The notes: generated from the letters alone by a model not told the origin. Shown: positions 20,411-30,872, counted from the stretch's first letter. The stretch is DNA of 64,000 nt from Candidatus Kapaibacterium thiocyanatum (GCA_001899175.1 MKVH01000024.1:682001-746000); one strand, 5' to 3'. Numbers and translations are program-made.

Positions 20411-20758
20411 TCACTGACCGTTCGTTGGCGTCACGGATTCGGAGCGCAGGCGCTCATGAACCTTTTCCTGGAATTCGGACGATACCTTGAACGTCGGTAT
20501 GAACCGTTCTTCCAGCGGCACCGGATCACCGGTCCGCGGATTCCGTGCCATGCGCGGCTTGCGGCTCTTCACGCTGAACACTCCGAAACCCCGGAGCTCT
20601 ATGCGCTTGCCGTCCGCCAGGGATTCGATGATGCTGAGAAGTAATCCGTCAACGACAGCCTTCGTCTCCAGCTTCGTCAGGCCGGTTTCGTTGGCGATCT
20701 TGTCTACGATATCTGCTTTCGTGACGTTCAAGTGTGCCTCGAACCGCGAGTTGTCCAT
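20411..20758 (-). CDS. HU/IHF-family DNA-binding protein
   Basis: 115 residues with the HU fold: TKADIVDKIANETGL at the N-terminus, then RIELRGFGVFSVKSRKPRMARNPRTG with the DNA-intercalating arm motif (RNPRTGDPV). It has about 20 extra residues after the fold. It is a nucleoid protein that bends DNA. First gene of the minus-strand HU-TPR group. Confidence 0.93.
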   Translation of the reverse strand: MDNSRFEAHLNVTKADIVDKIANETGLTKLETKAVVDGLLLSIIESLADGKRIELRGFGVFSVKSRKPRMARNPRTGDPVPLEERFIPTFKVSSEFQEKVHERLRSESVTPTNGQ

Positions 20759-20921
20759 ACAATATTATTGCCCGGCGATTCGTGCGTGCTCTCATGGAGA
20801 GCGGAAAGAAGCACCGAGCGAACAACAAACATACCAAATACCATACAGAAAAACAACTTAGCGTGAGCGATCGCCTATAGATTCTTCCATACTCCCACTG
20901 CGCCAGTTTCGGCGCCTATGG

Positions 20922-20929
20922 TATCTTTG
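20922..20929 (+). promoter_or_regulatory. Promoter -7 element before uppS
   Basis: TATCTTTG fits TAnnTTTG exactly and lies 28 bases before the preferred uppS start, heading the outer-membrane biogenesis operon. No convincing -33 TTTG is seen at 19 bases. Confidence 0.5.
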
Positions 20930-20956
20930 CAGGTTACATGCACTATGGGAGGAAGA

Positions 20957-21802
20957 GTGAACTGGTCTGAGGAGCAGCTACAGCCCGACGATCGCTCGAT
21001 CCAGCATACGTTACGCCAGACCGGACGCATTCCGCGTCACGTGGCCGTCATCATGGACGGAAACGGGCGCTGGGCCCAACAACGTATGCGCCCGCGGATC
21101 GACGGCCATCGCGAAGGCATGGAAAGTGTCCGCGATATCGTCAAGGTCTCATCCCAACTGGGAGTGCGATACCTTACCCTTTACGCCTTCTCCATAGAAA
21201 ACTGGAAGCGCCCCGCTACCGAGGTGGGCTTCCTGATGCGACTGCTCGAATCCTATCTGCGGAAAGAAGTGGACGAACTCCATGCGAACGGGGTCCGTAT
21301 CCGCACCATCGGCAAGACGAACGCCCTGCCCAAGGGCGTCCAGAAGGTCCTGCAGGACGCGATGGAACGCACGAAGGAGAACGAGGGGCTGACCCTCACC
21401 CTGGCGCTGAGCTATGGCGCACGCTGGGACATTCTCCGGGCCGTGCAGATGATCGCCCTGGACGTACGGCGCGGCAAGGTGTCGCCCGAGGATCTTACGG
21501 AAGAAGCACTTTCCAGCTATCTGCAGACGTCCTTCATGGACGATCCCGATCTGGTGATCCGGACCAGCGGTGAATACCGGTTGAGCAACTTCCTTCTCTG
21601 GGAAGCGGCCTATGCCGAGATCTACGTCACGGAACGGCTCTGGCCGGAATTCCGTCGTCAGGATCTCTATCTCGCGCTCTATGACTATGCGCGCCGCGAA
21701 CGCCGCTTCGGCATGACGTCCCAGCAGGTGAACCATGCCGCCGATCGCGAACAAGAAGAACATCTCTCCACGCTTCGTCAAATCCTCAATGCGTTCAAGT
21801 AA
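20957..21802 (+). CDS. uppS: Isoprenyl transferase (undecaprenyl diphosphate synthase)
   Basis: This cytosolic cis-prenyltransferase builds the lipid carrier for cell wall and surface glycans from isopentenyl diphosphate. The catalytic motif VAVIMDGNGRWAQQR, the LTLYAFSIENWKRP strand and the C-terminal IRTSGEYRLSNFLLW motif are all present. I chose the GTG at 20957 because GGAGGA lies just upstream; an ATG at 20945 is also possible. Cytidylyltransferase cdsA, often next to it, is absent; bamA follows and overlaps its 3' end. Confidence 0.93.
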   Translation: MNWSEEQLQPDDRSIQHTLRQTGRIPRHVAVIMDGNGRWAQQRMRPRIDGHREGMESVRDIVKVSSQLGVRYLTLYAFSIENWKRPATEVGFLMRLLESYLRKEVDELHANGVRIRTIGKTNALPKGVQKVLQDAMERTKENEGLTLTLALSYGARWDILRAVQMIALDVRRGKVSPEDLTEEALSSYLQTSFMDDPDLVIRTSGEYRLSNFLLWEAAYAEIYVTERLWPEFRRQDLYLALYDYARRERRFGMTSQQVNHAADREQEEHLSTLRQILNAFK

Positions 21803-24146
21803 GGCGGTCGTCCTTGTTTTGTTGTTCCTGACCGCCGTTGCAGGCCTCCACGCCCAGCAACAGCAACGGTATTCCATCATCGCCGGAATAAGTGTCGACG
21901 GTGTGGCCCAGGGAACGGATGCGGAAACCATCATCGCCGTCTCCGGACTGCGCGTAGGCGAGGAAGCACGTCCGGACAACCTCGTGATGGCCGTACGGAA
22001 CCTGTGGCACCGGCGCCAGTTCGCCGATGTCCGCATCGAAAAGGACCGTGAAACGGCTCTGGGTGTCTTCCTCGTCATCAAGGTGCGCGAGGCGCCGCGT
22101 CTGCGTCATATCGTGATCGACGGCAACGACGATCTGTCCGAGGCGGATATCCGCAAGGCCGTGGCCAAGAATCGTGACGACATCATCTCGCCCTTCGACG
22201 TCTATGAAATACGTCAGGCCGTGAAGAAGCTCTATGAAAAAGAGGGCATGAGCTTCGCCAAGATCGAAAGTGAAGTCGTCGACATCGACTCGGCCAATCG
22301 TTTCGACCTCCTCCTCCATATCAACGAGGGCGTGGAATACCACGTCGGCGCGATCGAATTCGAGGGCAACAAGGCCTTTTCCGATGACGAGCTCGCCGGT
22401 GCCTTCGAGGATACGAAGACGAAGGCATGGTGGCAGTTCTGGAAGTCGGCGAAGTTTGACGTCACCAAGTACAAGACCGACATCGCCAAGCTGCACAAGT
22501 TCTTCCTGAACAAGGGATATATCGACGGCGAGGTCCTGTCCGATACCGTCATCTACAACGAGGAGACGGAGAAGGTCACGATACGCGTGGCCGTATCCGA
22601 AGGGCATCGGGTCTTCGTGCGGAAGGTGATGTTCACGGGCAATACCGTGTACGAGGAAGATGCCCTGAAGCGCCGTTTCGGCGTCGAGGAAGGCGAGGCC
22701 TACAATCAGGAAAAGGTGGAGCAGAATCTCGAGATCAACCAGGATCAGACCGACGCGAAGTCGCTGTATTCGGATAACGGTTATCTCATGGCACGTATGG
22801 TGCCCGATCTCACGCGCGTCGCCGACGACTCCGTCGACATCACGATCCGTGTGATCGAAGGGGACCGGTATTCGATTCGCCGCGTGGAGATCCAGGGTAA
22901 TTCGAAGACCAAGGATCGCGTCATCCGACGTGAGCTCTTCACGAGGCCGGGCGACTGGTTCAATCGGGCCGCCATCATCCGCAGCGTGCGCGGGCTCGGC
23001 GTCCTCAACTACTTCAATCCCGAGGCCATCAAGCCCGACGTACGTCCCGTCGATGCAACGAGCGTCGACGTCGTCTACAATCTCGAAGAACGTTCCACGG
23101 ACACCTTCAACGCATCCGTCGGCTTCGCCGGTGCCTTCGGTCTAACGGGCTCCGTAGGCGTCACGCTCAACAACTTCAACATCGCCGAACCGCTGCGTGG
23201 CGGTGCCGGACAGATCCTGTCGTTCCAGTGGGAATTCGGTCAGGCCTCGCGTCTGCAGACCTTCCAGCTCTCCTTCAGCGAGCCGTGGCTCTTCAACCAG
23301 CCTACGAGCGTCGGTTTCAGTCTGTTCGATACGCGGCAGAATTTCAACATCGACGTACGTCGTACGGGGGCCCAGGCCAACATCGGCCGCCGCTTCCGTT
23401 TCCCCGATGACTTCTTCCGCGGCGACTGGTCGGTTTCCTTCGAGCGCATCCAGAGCAACGTGGCCAGCCTCTTCTATCGTCAGGGTACGAACACCGCCCT
23501 TACGCTGTCGCAGGTGATTTCGCGGACCAGCTACGACAACCTCATCTTCCCGACGAGCGGCTCGCGGTTCTCGCTGAGCACGCGCGTCACGACGGGCTTC
23601 CTCGGCATCGGTACGACGGACTTCGCCAAGGTCGGTCTCAATTTCGACATGATCAACCCGCTCGTGAGCATCAACGGCAATCCGCGTCTCGTCATGTTCC
23701 TCGGCAGCGAGCTCGGATACGTGGACGGCATCACGAACGATACGACCATCCCGCCGCAGGAAGTCTTCTACATGGGTGGTAACGGTCTCGGTGGATTCGC
23801 CATCACGCCACTGCGCGGTTATCCCGACAACTCCATCGGACCCGTCAGTGCGGAAGGAACGAACCTCGGGGGACGTGTCCAGGCGCGCTTCGTGGCCGAA
23901 TTGAGGTTCGCACTCTCACTCAATCCGTTCCCGATCTATTTGCTTAGTTTTGCCGAGGCGGGAAATGTGTGGTCCAACCTCCGCACGGCCGATCCCTTCG
24001 GTCTCAAACGCTCCGCCGGTTTTGGTGTTCGCCTCCTGTTGAATCCCATCGGTCTGCTCGGCTTCGACCTCGGTTACGGGTTCGATCCGGTGTATGCCAC
24101 GGGGGAACGATCCGGGTGGCGATTCCACTTCCAGTTCGGGCGTTGA
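21789..24146 (+). CDS. bamA: Outer membrane protein assembly factor BamA
   Basis: BamA inserts beta-barrel proteins in the outer membrane. From the ATG at 21789 (785 residues) there is a signal peptide ending LHAQ, about five POTRA domains (about 25-430, e.g. AIEFEGNKAFSDDELAGAF and RRVEIQGNSKTKDRVI) and a 16-strand barrel with the conserved loop-6 type sequence PLRGYPDNSIGP. The last residue is Arg rather than the usual aromatic (ends HFQFGR), with Phe two before it. Two ompH genes follow. Confidence 0.95.
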   Translation: MRSSKAVVLVLLFLTAVAGLHAQQQQRYSIIAGISVDGVAQGTDAETIIAVSGLRVGEEARPDNLVMAVRNLWHRRQFADVRIEKDRETALGVFLVIKVREAPRLRHIVIDGNDDLSEADIRKAVAKNRDDIISPFDVYEIRQAVKKLYEKEGMSFAKIESEVVDIDSANRFDLLLHINEGVEYHVGAIEFEGNKAFSDDELAGAFEDTKTKAWWQFWKSAKFDVTKYKTDIAKLHKFFLNKGYIDGEVLSDTVIYNEETEKVTIRVAVSEGHRVFVRKVMFTGNTVYEEDALKRRFGVEEGEAYNQEKVEQNLEINQDQTDAKSLYSDNGYLMARMVPDLTRVADDSVDITIRVIEGDRYSIRRVEIQGNSKTKDRVIRRELFTRPGDWFNRAAIIRSVRGLGVLNYFNPEAIKPDVRPVDATSVDVVYNLEERSTDTFNASVGFAGAFGLTGSVGVTLNNFNIAEPLRGGAGQILSFQWEFGQASRLQTFQLSFSEPWLFNQPTSVGFSLFDTRQNFNIDVRRTGAQANIGRRFRFPDDFFRGDWSVSFERIQSNVASLFYRQGTNTALTLSQVISRTSYDNLIFPTSGSRFSLSTRVTTGFLGIGTTDFAKVGLNFDMINPLVSINGNPRLVMFLGSELGYVDGITNDTTIPPQEVFYMGGNGLGGFAITPLRGYPDNSIGPVSAEGTNLGGRVQARFVAELRFALSLNPFPIYLLSFAEAGNVWSNLRTADPFGLKRSAGFGVRLLLNPIGLLGFDLGYGFDPVYATGERSGWRFHFQFGR

Positions 24147-24187
24147 CGGCCTCATATAGTCAATCATGTTCCATCAAGGTGACCAGT

Positions 24188-24724
24188 ATGTTGTTTCGTA
24201 TCGCAGGCGTATGCTGCGCCGCAGTGTTGTGTGTGGCGTCGGCCCAGGCTCAGAGTGGTGCCCAGGGATTCCGTTTCGGTGTCGTGAACACGGAGACGAT
24301 CATCAAGGAAATGCCTGAAGCCATCGATGCCAGCAAGAAGATCGAAGAAGTCGGTCTCAAGATCCAGGACACACTGCGCATGATGCAGAAGGAATTCGAA
24401 ACGCGCATCGAGCAGTACACGAAGCAGGAAGCGATGATGTCGCCCGACGCGAAGAAGAAGGAACAGGACGCGCTGACCGCACTGCGTGGCCGCTTCGCAG
24501 CATATCAGGAAGAGAAGCTCGGTCAGACCGGTGAAGTGGCTCGCATGCGCGAAGGCCTTCTGAAGCCTATCCGCGAGAAGGTCCAGGACGCCATCAATGC
24601 CGTCGCCAAGGAAGAGAAGATCGCCCTCGTCCTCGACAAGGTCGCTGGCCTGGTGCTGTACAGCGAAGACAAGGCCGATCTGACCTTCAAGGTACTGGAC
24701 AAGCTGAAGCGTGGTGGACGATAA
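24188..24724 (+). CDS. OmpH/Skp-family periplasmic chaperone
   Basis: 178 residues with a signal peptide (MLFRIAGVCCAAVLCVASAQA) and the OmpH layout: a beta strand (FRFGVVNTETIIKEMPEA), a long charged helical arm, and a returning helix and strand (EKIALVLDKVAGLVLYS). Skp-type proteins hold unfolded outer-membrane proteins on the way to BamA, which is encoded just upstream. Confidence 0.88.
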   Translation: MLFRIAGVCCAAVLCVASAQAQSGAQGFRFGVVNTETIIKEMPEAIDASKKIEEVGLKIQDTLRMMQKEFETRIEQYTKQEAMMSPDAKKKEQDALTALRGRFAAYQEEKLGQTGEVARMREGLLKPIREKVQDAINAVAKEEKIALVLDKVAGLVLYSEDKADLTFKVLDKLKRGGR

Positions 24725-24818
24725 GCGAGCGAACCGTCAAGCCGGTCAGGCCAATCAACAGCAGACTTCCCGCATGAATCTTGACACCCCTTTTCAACAT
24801 CATCGATGGAGAACGACC

Positions 24819-25622
24819 ATGAAGCTTTCATGGTTATGGGGTATCGCCGTTGTTGTAGCGGCAGTGTGCGGAAGTACGGCGTCGTGGGCACAGAAGATCG
24901 GATACGTTTCGACGGATGCCATCCGCGCACAGTACGAAGCGAACAAGCAGGCCGAAGAACGTCTGAACGCCCTGGTGGAAGAGTGGAAGCAGGAGATCGC
25001 CAAACGCCAGACGGATATCGACGAACTGGAGCTCGAGATGAGGAAGAACCGCCTGATCTGGAGCGATGCCGAGCGTACGACGAAGGAGAAGGAGCTCGAG
25101 ACCAAACGGCAGGACCGCGACAAGTATGCACGCGACAAGTTCGAACCGGGCGGGGAGCACGACAAGACTGCGGAGCAGTTGTTCAAGGGAATCTGGACGA
25201 AGATCTATGCTTCCATCCAGAAGGTCGCAGCCGCCGAAGGATACGACATCGTCTGGGACAAGAGCACGCAACCGCTCGTCTACGTCAACGCCAAGTACGA
25301 TCTCACCGTCAAGGTGATGAAGGAACTCGGCATCGATGCCGGTGATCTCGAACGCAAGCAGGCAGATATCATCTCGAACGATCCACGCAACAAGCGTGCC
25401 GAGGAACCCCGGAGACGGAAGGCGCGCAGAACGACGACGACGGAACCGGAACAGACGGACGAACAGCCGGTGGAGAACGCCGAGAAACCGAAGCCGAGGG
25501 TGCATGCCCCCAATGGCATTCCACCTGGCTCGGTTCCCATCATGCCTTCGCCGCCTGTACTCGATACGACTACGACGAAGACAGATACGACTAAGCCCAA
25601 GGAAGAGGATATTCCCCGATGA
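24819..25622 (+). CDS. OmpH/Skp-like protein with long disordered C-terminal tail
   Basis: 267 residues from the ATG at 24819, with signal peptide ending SWAQ, then the OmpH fold over about 25-185 ([19 protein letters not shown], Lys/Glu-rich arm, [17 protein letters not shown]). The last 80 residues are basic and then Pro/Thr/Glu-rich ([24 protein letters not shown]), low in complexity, and absent from normal Skp. It overlaps lpxD by four bases (ATGA). The tail may bind another envelope component; that is inference. Confidence 0.85.
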   Translation: MKLSWLWGIAVVVAAVCGSTASWAQKIGYVSTDAIRAQYEANKQAEERLNALVEEWKQEIAKRQTDIDELELEMRKNRLIWSDAERTTKEKELETKRQDRDKYARDKFEPGGEHDKTAEQLFKGIWTKIYASIQKVAAAEGYDIVWDKSTQPLVYVNAKYDLTVKVMKELGIDAGDLERKQADIISNDPRNKRAEEPRRRKARRTTTTEPEQTDEQPVENAEKPKPRVHAPNGIPPGSVPIMPSPPVLDTTTTKTDTTKPKEEDIPR

Positions 25623-26689
25623 ACAGTGATTCGACCCTGCGTGGTTTTTCCGTACGACAGCTTTCCGATATGGTGGGCGGCGACGTGCAGGGTGACGGTA
25701 CCGTACACATTACGGGGATCAATCGCATTGAATTCGCGCGGCAGGGAGAACTGACCTTCGTCGCGAGCGAGAAGTACGTCAAGTTCCTCTCCCTCACGCA
25801 GGCATCCTGCGTCATCGTGTCGAAGGACCTTGCGTCCTACGTTCCGGCAGGACGGACGATCATCCTTGCGGATGATGCCTATCGTGCATTCGTGATCGTG
25901 ATGCAGCATTTCTTCCCTCCGCTCCGCATGGAGGAAGGACTGCGCCATCCCGCGGCATCCATCCATCCGTCCGCCCGTGTCCATCCTACGGCGTCGGTCG
26001 GTGCCGGATGCGTCGTCAGCGAAGGATGTGACGTCGGTCCCAACGTACAGATGTTCGCCAACGTCGTGCTCTATCCGGGCACGAGGGTAGGCGATGGTAC
26101 GATCATCCACGCCAACGTCGTTTGTGCCGCCGGTACGCGTATCGGTGCGCACTGTATCGTCCATGCAGGCGCCATCATCGGCTGCGACGGCTTCGGCTTC
26201 CTCGAGAACACCGATGGCTCCTATGAGAAGATTCCGCAGGTGGGAATCGTGGAAGTTGGGGATCATGTGGAGATCGGCGCGAATACGACGATCGACCGTG
26301 CGGCGGTAGGCAAGACGCTCATCGGAAACGGCGTGAAGCTCGACAACCTCGTTCATATCGCGCACGGTGTGACGGTTGGTGACAATACGGCCATCGCGGC
26401 CCAGGCAGGCATTTCCGGCAGTACCAGACTCGGCGAACGGAACCGTATCGCCGGACAGGTTGGAGTCGTCGGTCATATCTCGACGGCAAACGACGTCGTC
26501 ATCGAGGCCCAGTCGGGCGTTTCGAAATCGATCACGACATCCGGTGCATACTTCGGTTCACCGGCCAAGGAACACAAGACGGCAATACGAATGGAAGCGG
26601 CACTCCGGCAGTTGCCGCAGCTTCTGCAGGAATTCCGCGAGCTGCAGCGACGGGTGGAGGAATTGACGAGTGGAGGAACGAACGAGTGA
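25619..26689 (+). CDS. lpxD: UDP-3-O-acylglucosamine N-acyltransferase
   Basis: Third step of lipid A synthesis in the cytosol: N-acylation of UDP-3-O-acyl-glucosamine from acyl-ACP. 356 residues with an N-terminal uridine-binding domain ([16 protein letters not shown]) and a left-handed beta-helix of hexapeptide repeats, including the catalytic His region ([13 protein letters not shown]) and [20 protein letters not shown]. The normal length is about 340. It overlaps both neighbours by four bases. Confidence 0.96.
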   Translation: MNSDSTLRGFSVRQLSDMVGGDVQGDGTVHITGINRIEFARQGELTFVASEKYVKFLSLTQASCVIVSKDLASYVPAGRTIILADDAYRAFVIVMQHFFPPLRMEEGLRHPAASIHPSARVHPTASVGAGCVVSEGCDVGPNVQMFANVVLYPGTRVGDGTIIHANVVCAAGTRIGAHCIVHAGAIIGCDGFGFLENTDGSYEKIPQVGIVEVGDHVEIGANTTIDRAAVGKTLIGNGVKLDNLVHIAHGVTVGDNTAIAAQAGISGSTRLGERNRIAGQVGVVGHISTANDVVIEAQSGVSKSITTSGAYFGSPAKEHKTAIRMEAALRQLPQLLQEFRELQRRVEELTSGGTNE

Positions 26690-28092
26690 GTAACAAACAA
26701 CGTACGGTAGCAGCCGAAGTATCGATGTCCGGTGTCGGCCTTCATACCGGTAACCTGTCGTCGATCACCTTCCGTCCGGCAGCGGAGCATACGGGCTATC
26801 GCTTCGTAAGGACGGATCTTCCGGGCTCGCCCGAGGTACCGGCCCTGGTCGACAACGTCGTGGACATTGCCAGAGGTACGACCATCGCCGTTGGCGAGGC
26901 CCGCGTCCATACCGTCGAACATGTCCTGGCCGCACTCGTCGGCATGGGCATCGACAACTGCCTCATCGACCTGTCGAACAACGAGCCTCCCGTCGGCGAC
27001 GGCAGCTCGCTGCCCTTCGTGGAGATGATCCAGCGCGTCGGCGTCCAGGAGCAGCATGCTGACCGCGATGAACTGATCCTCGAAGGTCCCGTCCGATATC
27101 AGGACGAGGCACGGGGCACGGAGATCGTGGCACTACCGAACGACGACTACCGTGTGACGGTGCTGGTCGATTACAACAACCCCGCTCTCGGCAGCCAGCA
27201 TACCGGTCTGTTCGATCTGGACAAGGAATTCGTATCGGAGTTCGCTCCTGCCCGCACGTTCTGTTTCCTGCATGAAGTACAGATGCTCTGGAAGCAGGGC
27301 CTTATCCAGGGCGGTAACCTCGACAATGCCATCGTCATCGTCGACAAGGACATGTCCGACGACGATCTTCGCGCACTGCTGCGCGAAATGGGTATCGAAG
27401 GCAATGCCGTCCTCGGCAGCAACGGCATCCTGAATAACAATAAACTTCGTTATCATAACGAGCCGGCACGGCACAAGCTGCTCGACATGCTCGGCGATCT
27501 GGCTCTCATCGGTGCGCGCCTGCGCGCCCAGGTCCTTGCGGCACGTCCGGGTCATGCGAGCAACATCGAGTTCGCACGGAAGGTGCGGAGGCTCTACGAA
27601 AAACAGCAGACGGTAAAGAAGTATCAGAAGAGTCCTACCGAAGGTACGGTCTTCGACATCAACACCATCATCAAGCTGATGCCGCACAGGTATCCCTTCC
27701 TGATGGTCGATCGTATCACCGAATTCGATCCCGATACGAACCGTATCACCGGTATCAAGAATATCACGGTCAACGAACCCTGCTTCACCGGACATTTCCC
27801 GAACAGACCGATCTTCCCCGGAGTACTCGTCCTCGAAGCAATGGCACAGACGGGATGTCTGCTACTGGTGACGAAGGGTATCGAGATCGAGAAGAAACTC
27901 GTTCTCTTCACGGGCATCAACAACGTGAAGTTCAGACGAACCATCACTCCCGGAGATCAACTCGTGATGCAGCTCACGATGACCCGCTTCCGCATGAACA
28001 TCGTTCATCTCGTCGGTAAAGCCTACGTCGGCAATCAGCTCGTTGCCGAAGCAGAATTCTCGGCAGCAGTCGTGGATCGGGAGGCGATATGA
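26686..28092 (+). CDS. lpxC/fabZ: Bifunctional LpxC deacetylase / FabZ dehydratase fusion
   Basis: The N-terminal about 310 residues are LpxC, the zinc deacetylase committing lipid A synthesis ([19 protein letters not shown], then [14 protein letters not shown] with zinc-binding His residues). The last about 145 are FabZ, the hydroxyacyl-ACP dehydratase, with [14 protein letters not shown] and the active-site [20 protein letters not shown]. The single frame has no stop between them. This fusion is known in Bacteroidota and Chlorobi and is a good lineage marker. It starts with GTG, overlapping lpxD. Confidence 0.97.
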   Translation: MSNKQRTVAAEVSMSGVGLHTGNLSSITFRPAAEHTGYRFVRTDLPGSPEVPALVDNVVDIARGTTIAVGEARVHTVEHVLAALVGMGIDNCLIDLSNNEPPVGDGSSLPFVEMIQRVGVQEQHADRDELILEGPVRYQDEARGTEIVALPNDDYRVTVLVDYNNPALGSQHTGLFDLDKEFVSEFAPARTFCFLHEVQMLWKQGLIQGGNLDNAIVIVDKDMSDDDLRALLREMGIEGNAVLGSNGILNNNKLRYHNEPARHKLLDMLGDLALIGARLRAQVLAARPGHASNIEFARKVRRLYEKQQTVKKYQKSPTEGTVFDINTIIKLMPHRYPFLMVDRITEFDPDTNRITGIKNITVNEPCFTGHFPNRPIFPGVLVLEAMAQTGCLLLVTKGIEIEKKLVLFTGINNVKFRRTITPGDQLVMQLTMTRFRMNIVHLVGKAYVGNQLVAEAEFSAAVVDREAI

Positions 28093-28880
28093 GCGTCGTC
28101 GATACGCAGATCCATCCATCCGCGATCGTATCGCCGAAGGCACGCCTCGGTGTCGGTGTGAAGATCGGACCCTTCAGTGTCGTCAACGATGACGTCGAAA
28201 TCGGCGATCGTACGGAACTGATCTCCCATGTCGTTCTCGCCGATGGCGCACGTATCGGTGCCGATGTCCGTATCTACCCTGGTGCCGTGATCGGCGCCGA
28301 ACCGCAGGATCTCAAGTTCAAGGGGGAGCCTACGCTCGCCATCGTCGGCGACCGCACCGTCATCCGCGAATGCGTTACCGTCAACCGCGGTACGGCCATC
28401 AGCGGACGCTCGACGGTGGGATCGGACGTTCTTCTGATGGCTTATTCCCACGTAGCGCATGAATGCGTCGTCGGCGATCACGCCATCCTCGTCAACGGTG
28501 TCCAGCTCGGCGGACACGTCGAAGTGGGCGAGTGGGCCATCGTCGGTGGCCTGACGGGTGTCCATCAATTCTGCCGTATCGGCGCTCACTGTATGATCGG
28601 CGCATGTGTGAAGGTGGCCAAGGACGTGCCCCCCTATACGCTCGCAGGCAGACAGCCACTCGTCGTGGAAGGGCTCAACACCGTCGGCCTTCGCCGTCGT
28701 GGGTTCACTGCGGAGACGATCGCCGATATCGAGGAATTCTATCGTCTTCTGTTGCATGCCGGTTACAATACGTCGGATGGAATCAAGGCATACGTAGAGG
28801 CACATCCCGTCATCAATCCGGACGTACAGAAGTGCATCGACTTCATTCACTCGTCGAAGCGCGGCATTACGCGCAACTGA
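28089..28880 (+). CDS. lpxA: Acyl-ACP--UDP-N-acetylglucosamine O-acyltransferase
   Basis: First acylation of lipid A synthesis in the cytosol. 263 residues of hexapeptide repeats (IHPSAIVSPKARLGVGVKIG, MAYSHVAHECVVGDHAI with the catalytic His) and an alpha-helical C-terminal part (TVGLRRRGFTAETIADIEEF). The length is normal. It overlaps the lpxC/fabZ gene by four bases. Confidence 0.97.
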   Translation: MSVVDTQIHPSAIVSPKARLGVGVKIGPFSVVNDDVEIGDRTELISHVVLADGARIGADVRIYPGAVIGAEPQDLKFKGEPTLAIVGDRTVIRECVTVNRGTAISGRSTVGSDVLLMAYSHVAHECVVGDHAILVNGVQLGGHVEVGEWAIVGGLTGVHQFCRIGAHCMIGACVKVAKDVPPYTLAGRQPLVVEGLNTVGLRRRGFTAETIADIEEFYRLLLHAGYNTSDGIKAYVEAHPVINPDVQKCIDFIHSSKRGITRN

Positions 28881-29683
28881 TACGCAGATTCATAGCAGTA
28901 TGCACGCTCGGCGCCGTCATGACCATACCGGCCGTATCGGCCGTGGACGACGGGCCCTTCGCCGCACCCGTCGCGAATCCGCTCGAAGGACGTATCGGTA
29001 CGATGGTACAGTTCGGTGTCAAGCACCTGCGTCTGGACATCGGTGCGACGGTCGACGTCATGAATCCGCTGGATGATACGGCGTCGGGGAGGTTGCGGAT
29101 CGGTGCCGACTTCTTCACCTTCACGCGTCTTCGCTCCGAGGGCAACTTCAAATTTCCCGTCGAGACGAGCGACTACTTCTTCGGTCTCAACGCGACCTAT
29201 GCACTGCCGTCGTCGCCTCTCCATGCACGATTGCGCATCGCGCACATCTCTTCGCACCTGGTGGATGGGTATGCCGATGGCGAAGGAGTGTTCACACGGC
29301 AGGCGCCGTTCGTCTACAGCAGGGAGTTCGTCGAACTGATTGCGGGCTACCACATCGGGAGCATCCGTCCCTATGCGGGATTCACCTGGCTGTTCGCGAC
29401 GCAGCCGAAGCGCGCGGACCGTGTCATTCCTCAAGCCGGTGTCGACGTACGCCAGCACATCGGCGGGCCATTCCACCTTCGTGGTGGTTTCGACTGGAAG
29501 CTCGTCGGTATCGATGGCACGTATGCAACAGCCCAGGCCGCCCAGCTCGGCGTCTTCTTCGACGGCTGGAACGGACGTGGCCTGATGCTCAGCATCTACG
29601 GCTACAACGGACGCAGCATGCACGGAATGTTCTTCGATCAGAACGACCGCTATCTCGGACTCGGCTTCCAGGTCGTCTGGTAA
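28877..29683 (+). CDS. Predicted outer membrane protein (DUF1207-like), uncertain start
   Basis: About 268 residues, beta-rich, with alternating aromatic residues and a C-terminal aromatic (ends GLGFQVVW), as in barrel proteins. RIAHISSHLVDGYADG and MFFDQNDRYLGLGF resemble DUF1207 proteins. A signal-like stretch (RRFIAVCTLGAVMTIPAVSA) begins right at the lpxA stop, but there is no ATG, GTG or TTG before it. The only in-frame choices are CTG at 28877 or ATA at 28880, or an ATG at 28919 that would cut the signal. It is the last gene of the operon. Confidence 0.7.
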   Translation: MIRRFIAVCTLGAVMTIPAVSAVDDGPFAAPVANPLEGRIGTMVQFGVKHLRLDIGATVDVMNPLDDTASGRLRIGADFFTFTRLRSEGNFKFPVETSDYFFGLNATYALPSSPLHARLRIAHISSHLVDGYADGEGVFTRQAPFVYSREFVELIAGYHIGSIRPYAGFTWLFATQPKRADRVIPQAGVDVRQHIGGPFHLRGGFDWKLVGIDGTYATAQAAQLGVFFDGWNGRGLMLSIYGYNGRSMHGMFFDQNDRYLGLGFQVVW

Positions 29684-29706
29684 TGACGTCACCGTCGTGG
29701 CGAACC

Positions 29707-30771
29707 TTACGGGGTCACCACGACGGGAATCACGTTCACCCTGCGATCGTCCGCGATGACGATCATGTACGGTCCGGTGCCGAGTTCCGGTACCTGAACC
29801 GACAATTCCGTGTCACCGACCAGCGACCATACCGCATCCAGTTGTCGTCCGTGTACGTCGACGTAACGTACGTACTGCGGCATCATCGACAGATCGGCGA
29901 TGTGGACGACACCGCCACGTCGGACCGGATTCGGGTAGGCGCGCGACGTTTCCGCATCACCCTCTACACTCGTTCCACCATCGGGTCTGATACTGGACCA
30001 TACCGAGCGCCAGCGTTGCTGTGGGCCGACAGGTTGGCCGTTGCGTGTCGTGGAAACGATCGTGGTAGACATCTCCAGCAATGGAACGTCATGGGCCGGG
30101 GGCTGCCATGTATGACGTATGGTGAGCGTCGTGACGAGAACGGTACCCGGCGACGGGCCCTGAAGGCGGAGTGTATCCGTGGTCCTGGTCGTCGTCGTCG
30201 TCCTTGCGATACCGTCACGGATACTGCCGTCGGGAAGGAACAACTGTCCATATCCATCATAGACCGTGCTGACGGTACCTGCACGGCCGAGAGAGAACGA
30301 AGCCGGTTTGGTCGTGATCTGTGCTTGCCAGGTGTCGTTGTGCTGCGTCGAATACTTGAGCTCCACCGGACGTGTGTCGTACGGATTCCCCGTCGAGCTG
30401 GCGATATCCGCCTTCGGCGTGGAGATGCCGACTTCGCGGAGGAAGCCGTTGCGGAGTTGCATGAGCGTCGTCGTCGTATCGTTGATGACGCCGAACTGTG
30501 CCTCCGGATAGCGGGCCTGTACGTCGATAGGCAGGACATTGCGCGCTACGATCCGTGTTTCGGTCGAGGCTCGCGTCCAGGTGAGCGTGGAATAGTTCCA
30601 GAAGACGCCGGTACCCGACGTACCGGCATCGACACCCGTGGTGTCGTAGTAGTAACGTGTATAGGATCTGCCTACGGTAGGCAATGACGAGGAACCCAGT
30701 ACCGGTTGTGCAGCCGCCGTTCCGGATGCGAGCATGCATACTGCGAGGAAGCCCCAAATGCGTCGTTTCAT
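29707..30771 (-). CDS. Secreted protein with type IX sorting domain
   Basis: 354 residues with signal peptide MKRRIWGFLAVCMLASGTAAAQ and a C-terminal sorting domain that contains the marker AYPNPVRRGG and ends VNVIPVVVTP. The middle is rich in Thr and Tyr and likely beta-structured, with no known domain. Probably exposed at the cell surface. Confidence 0.8.
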   Translation of the reverse strand: MKRRIWGFLAVCMLASGTAAAQPVLGSSSLPTVGRSYTRYYYDTTGVDAGTSGTGVFWNYSTLTWTRASTETRIVARNVLPIDVQARYPEAQFGVINDTTTTLMQLRNGFLREVGISTPKADIASSTGNPYDTRPVELKYSTQHNDTWQAQITTKPASFSLGRAGTVSTVYDGYGQLFLPDGSIRDGIARTTTTTRTTDTLRLQGPSPGTVLVTTLTIRHTWQPPAHDVPLLEMSTTIVSTTRNGQPVGPQQRWRSVWSSIRPDGGTSVEGDAETSRAYPNPVRRGGVVHIADLSMMPQYVRYVDVHGRQLDAVWSLVGDTELSVQVPELGTGPYMIVIADDRRVNVIPVVVTP

Positions 30772-30845
30772 GTTGATACCCTGCTATCACTGAGCCCTGT
30801 TTCGAAAGCAATTTACGAACCACATGTTCGGAGGCACCTTGCCCG

Positions 30846-30853
30846 TACCTTTA
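30846..30853 (+). promoter_or_regulatory. Possible promoter -7 element before the TPR-LuxR gene
   Basis: TACCTTTA is one base from TAnnTTTG and lies 19 bases before the start codon. No clear -33 element is visible. Confidence 0.35.
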
Positions 30854-30872
30854 CAAAACCTTAGCTTGTTCC

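Noticed and set aside
26686..28092. LpxC-FabZ fusion as a novelty
   Set aside because: This fusion is already known in Bacteroidota and Chlorobi, so it is a lineage marker only.
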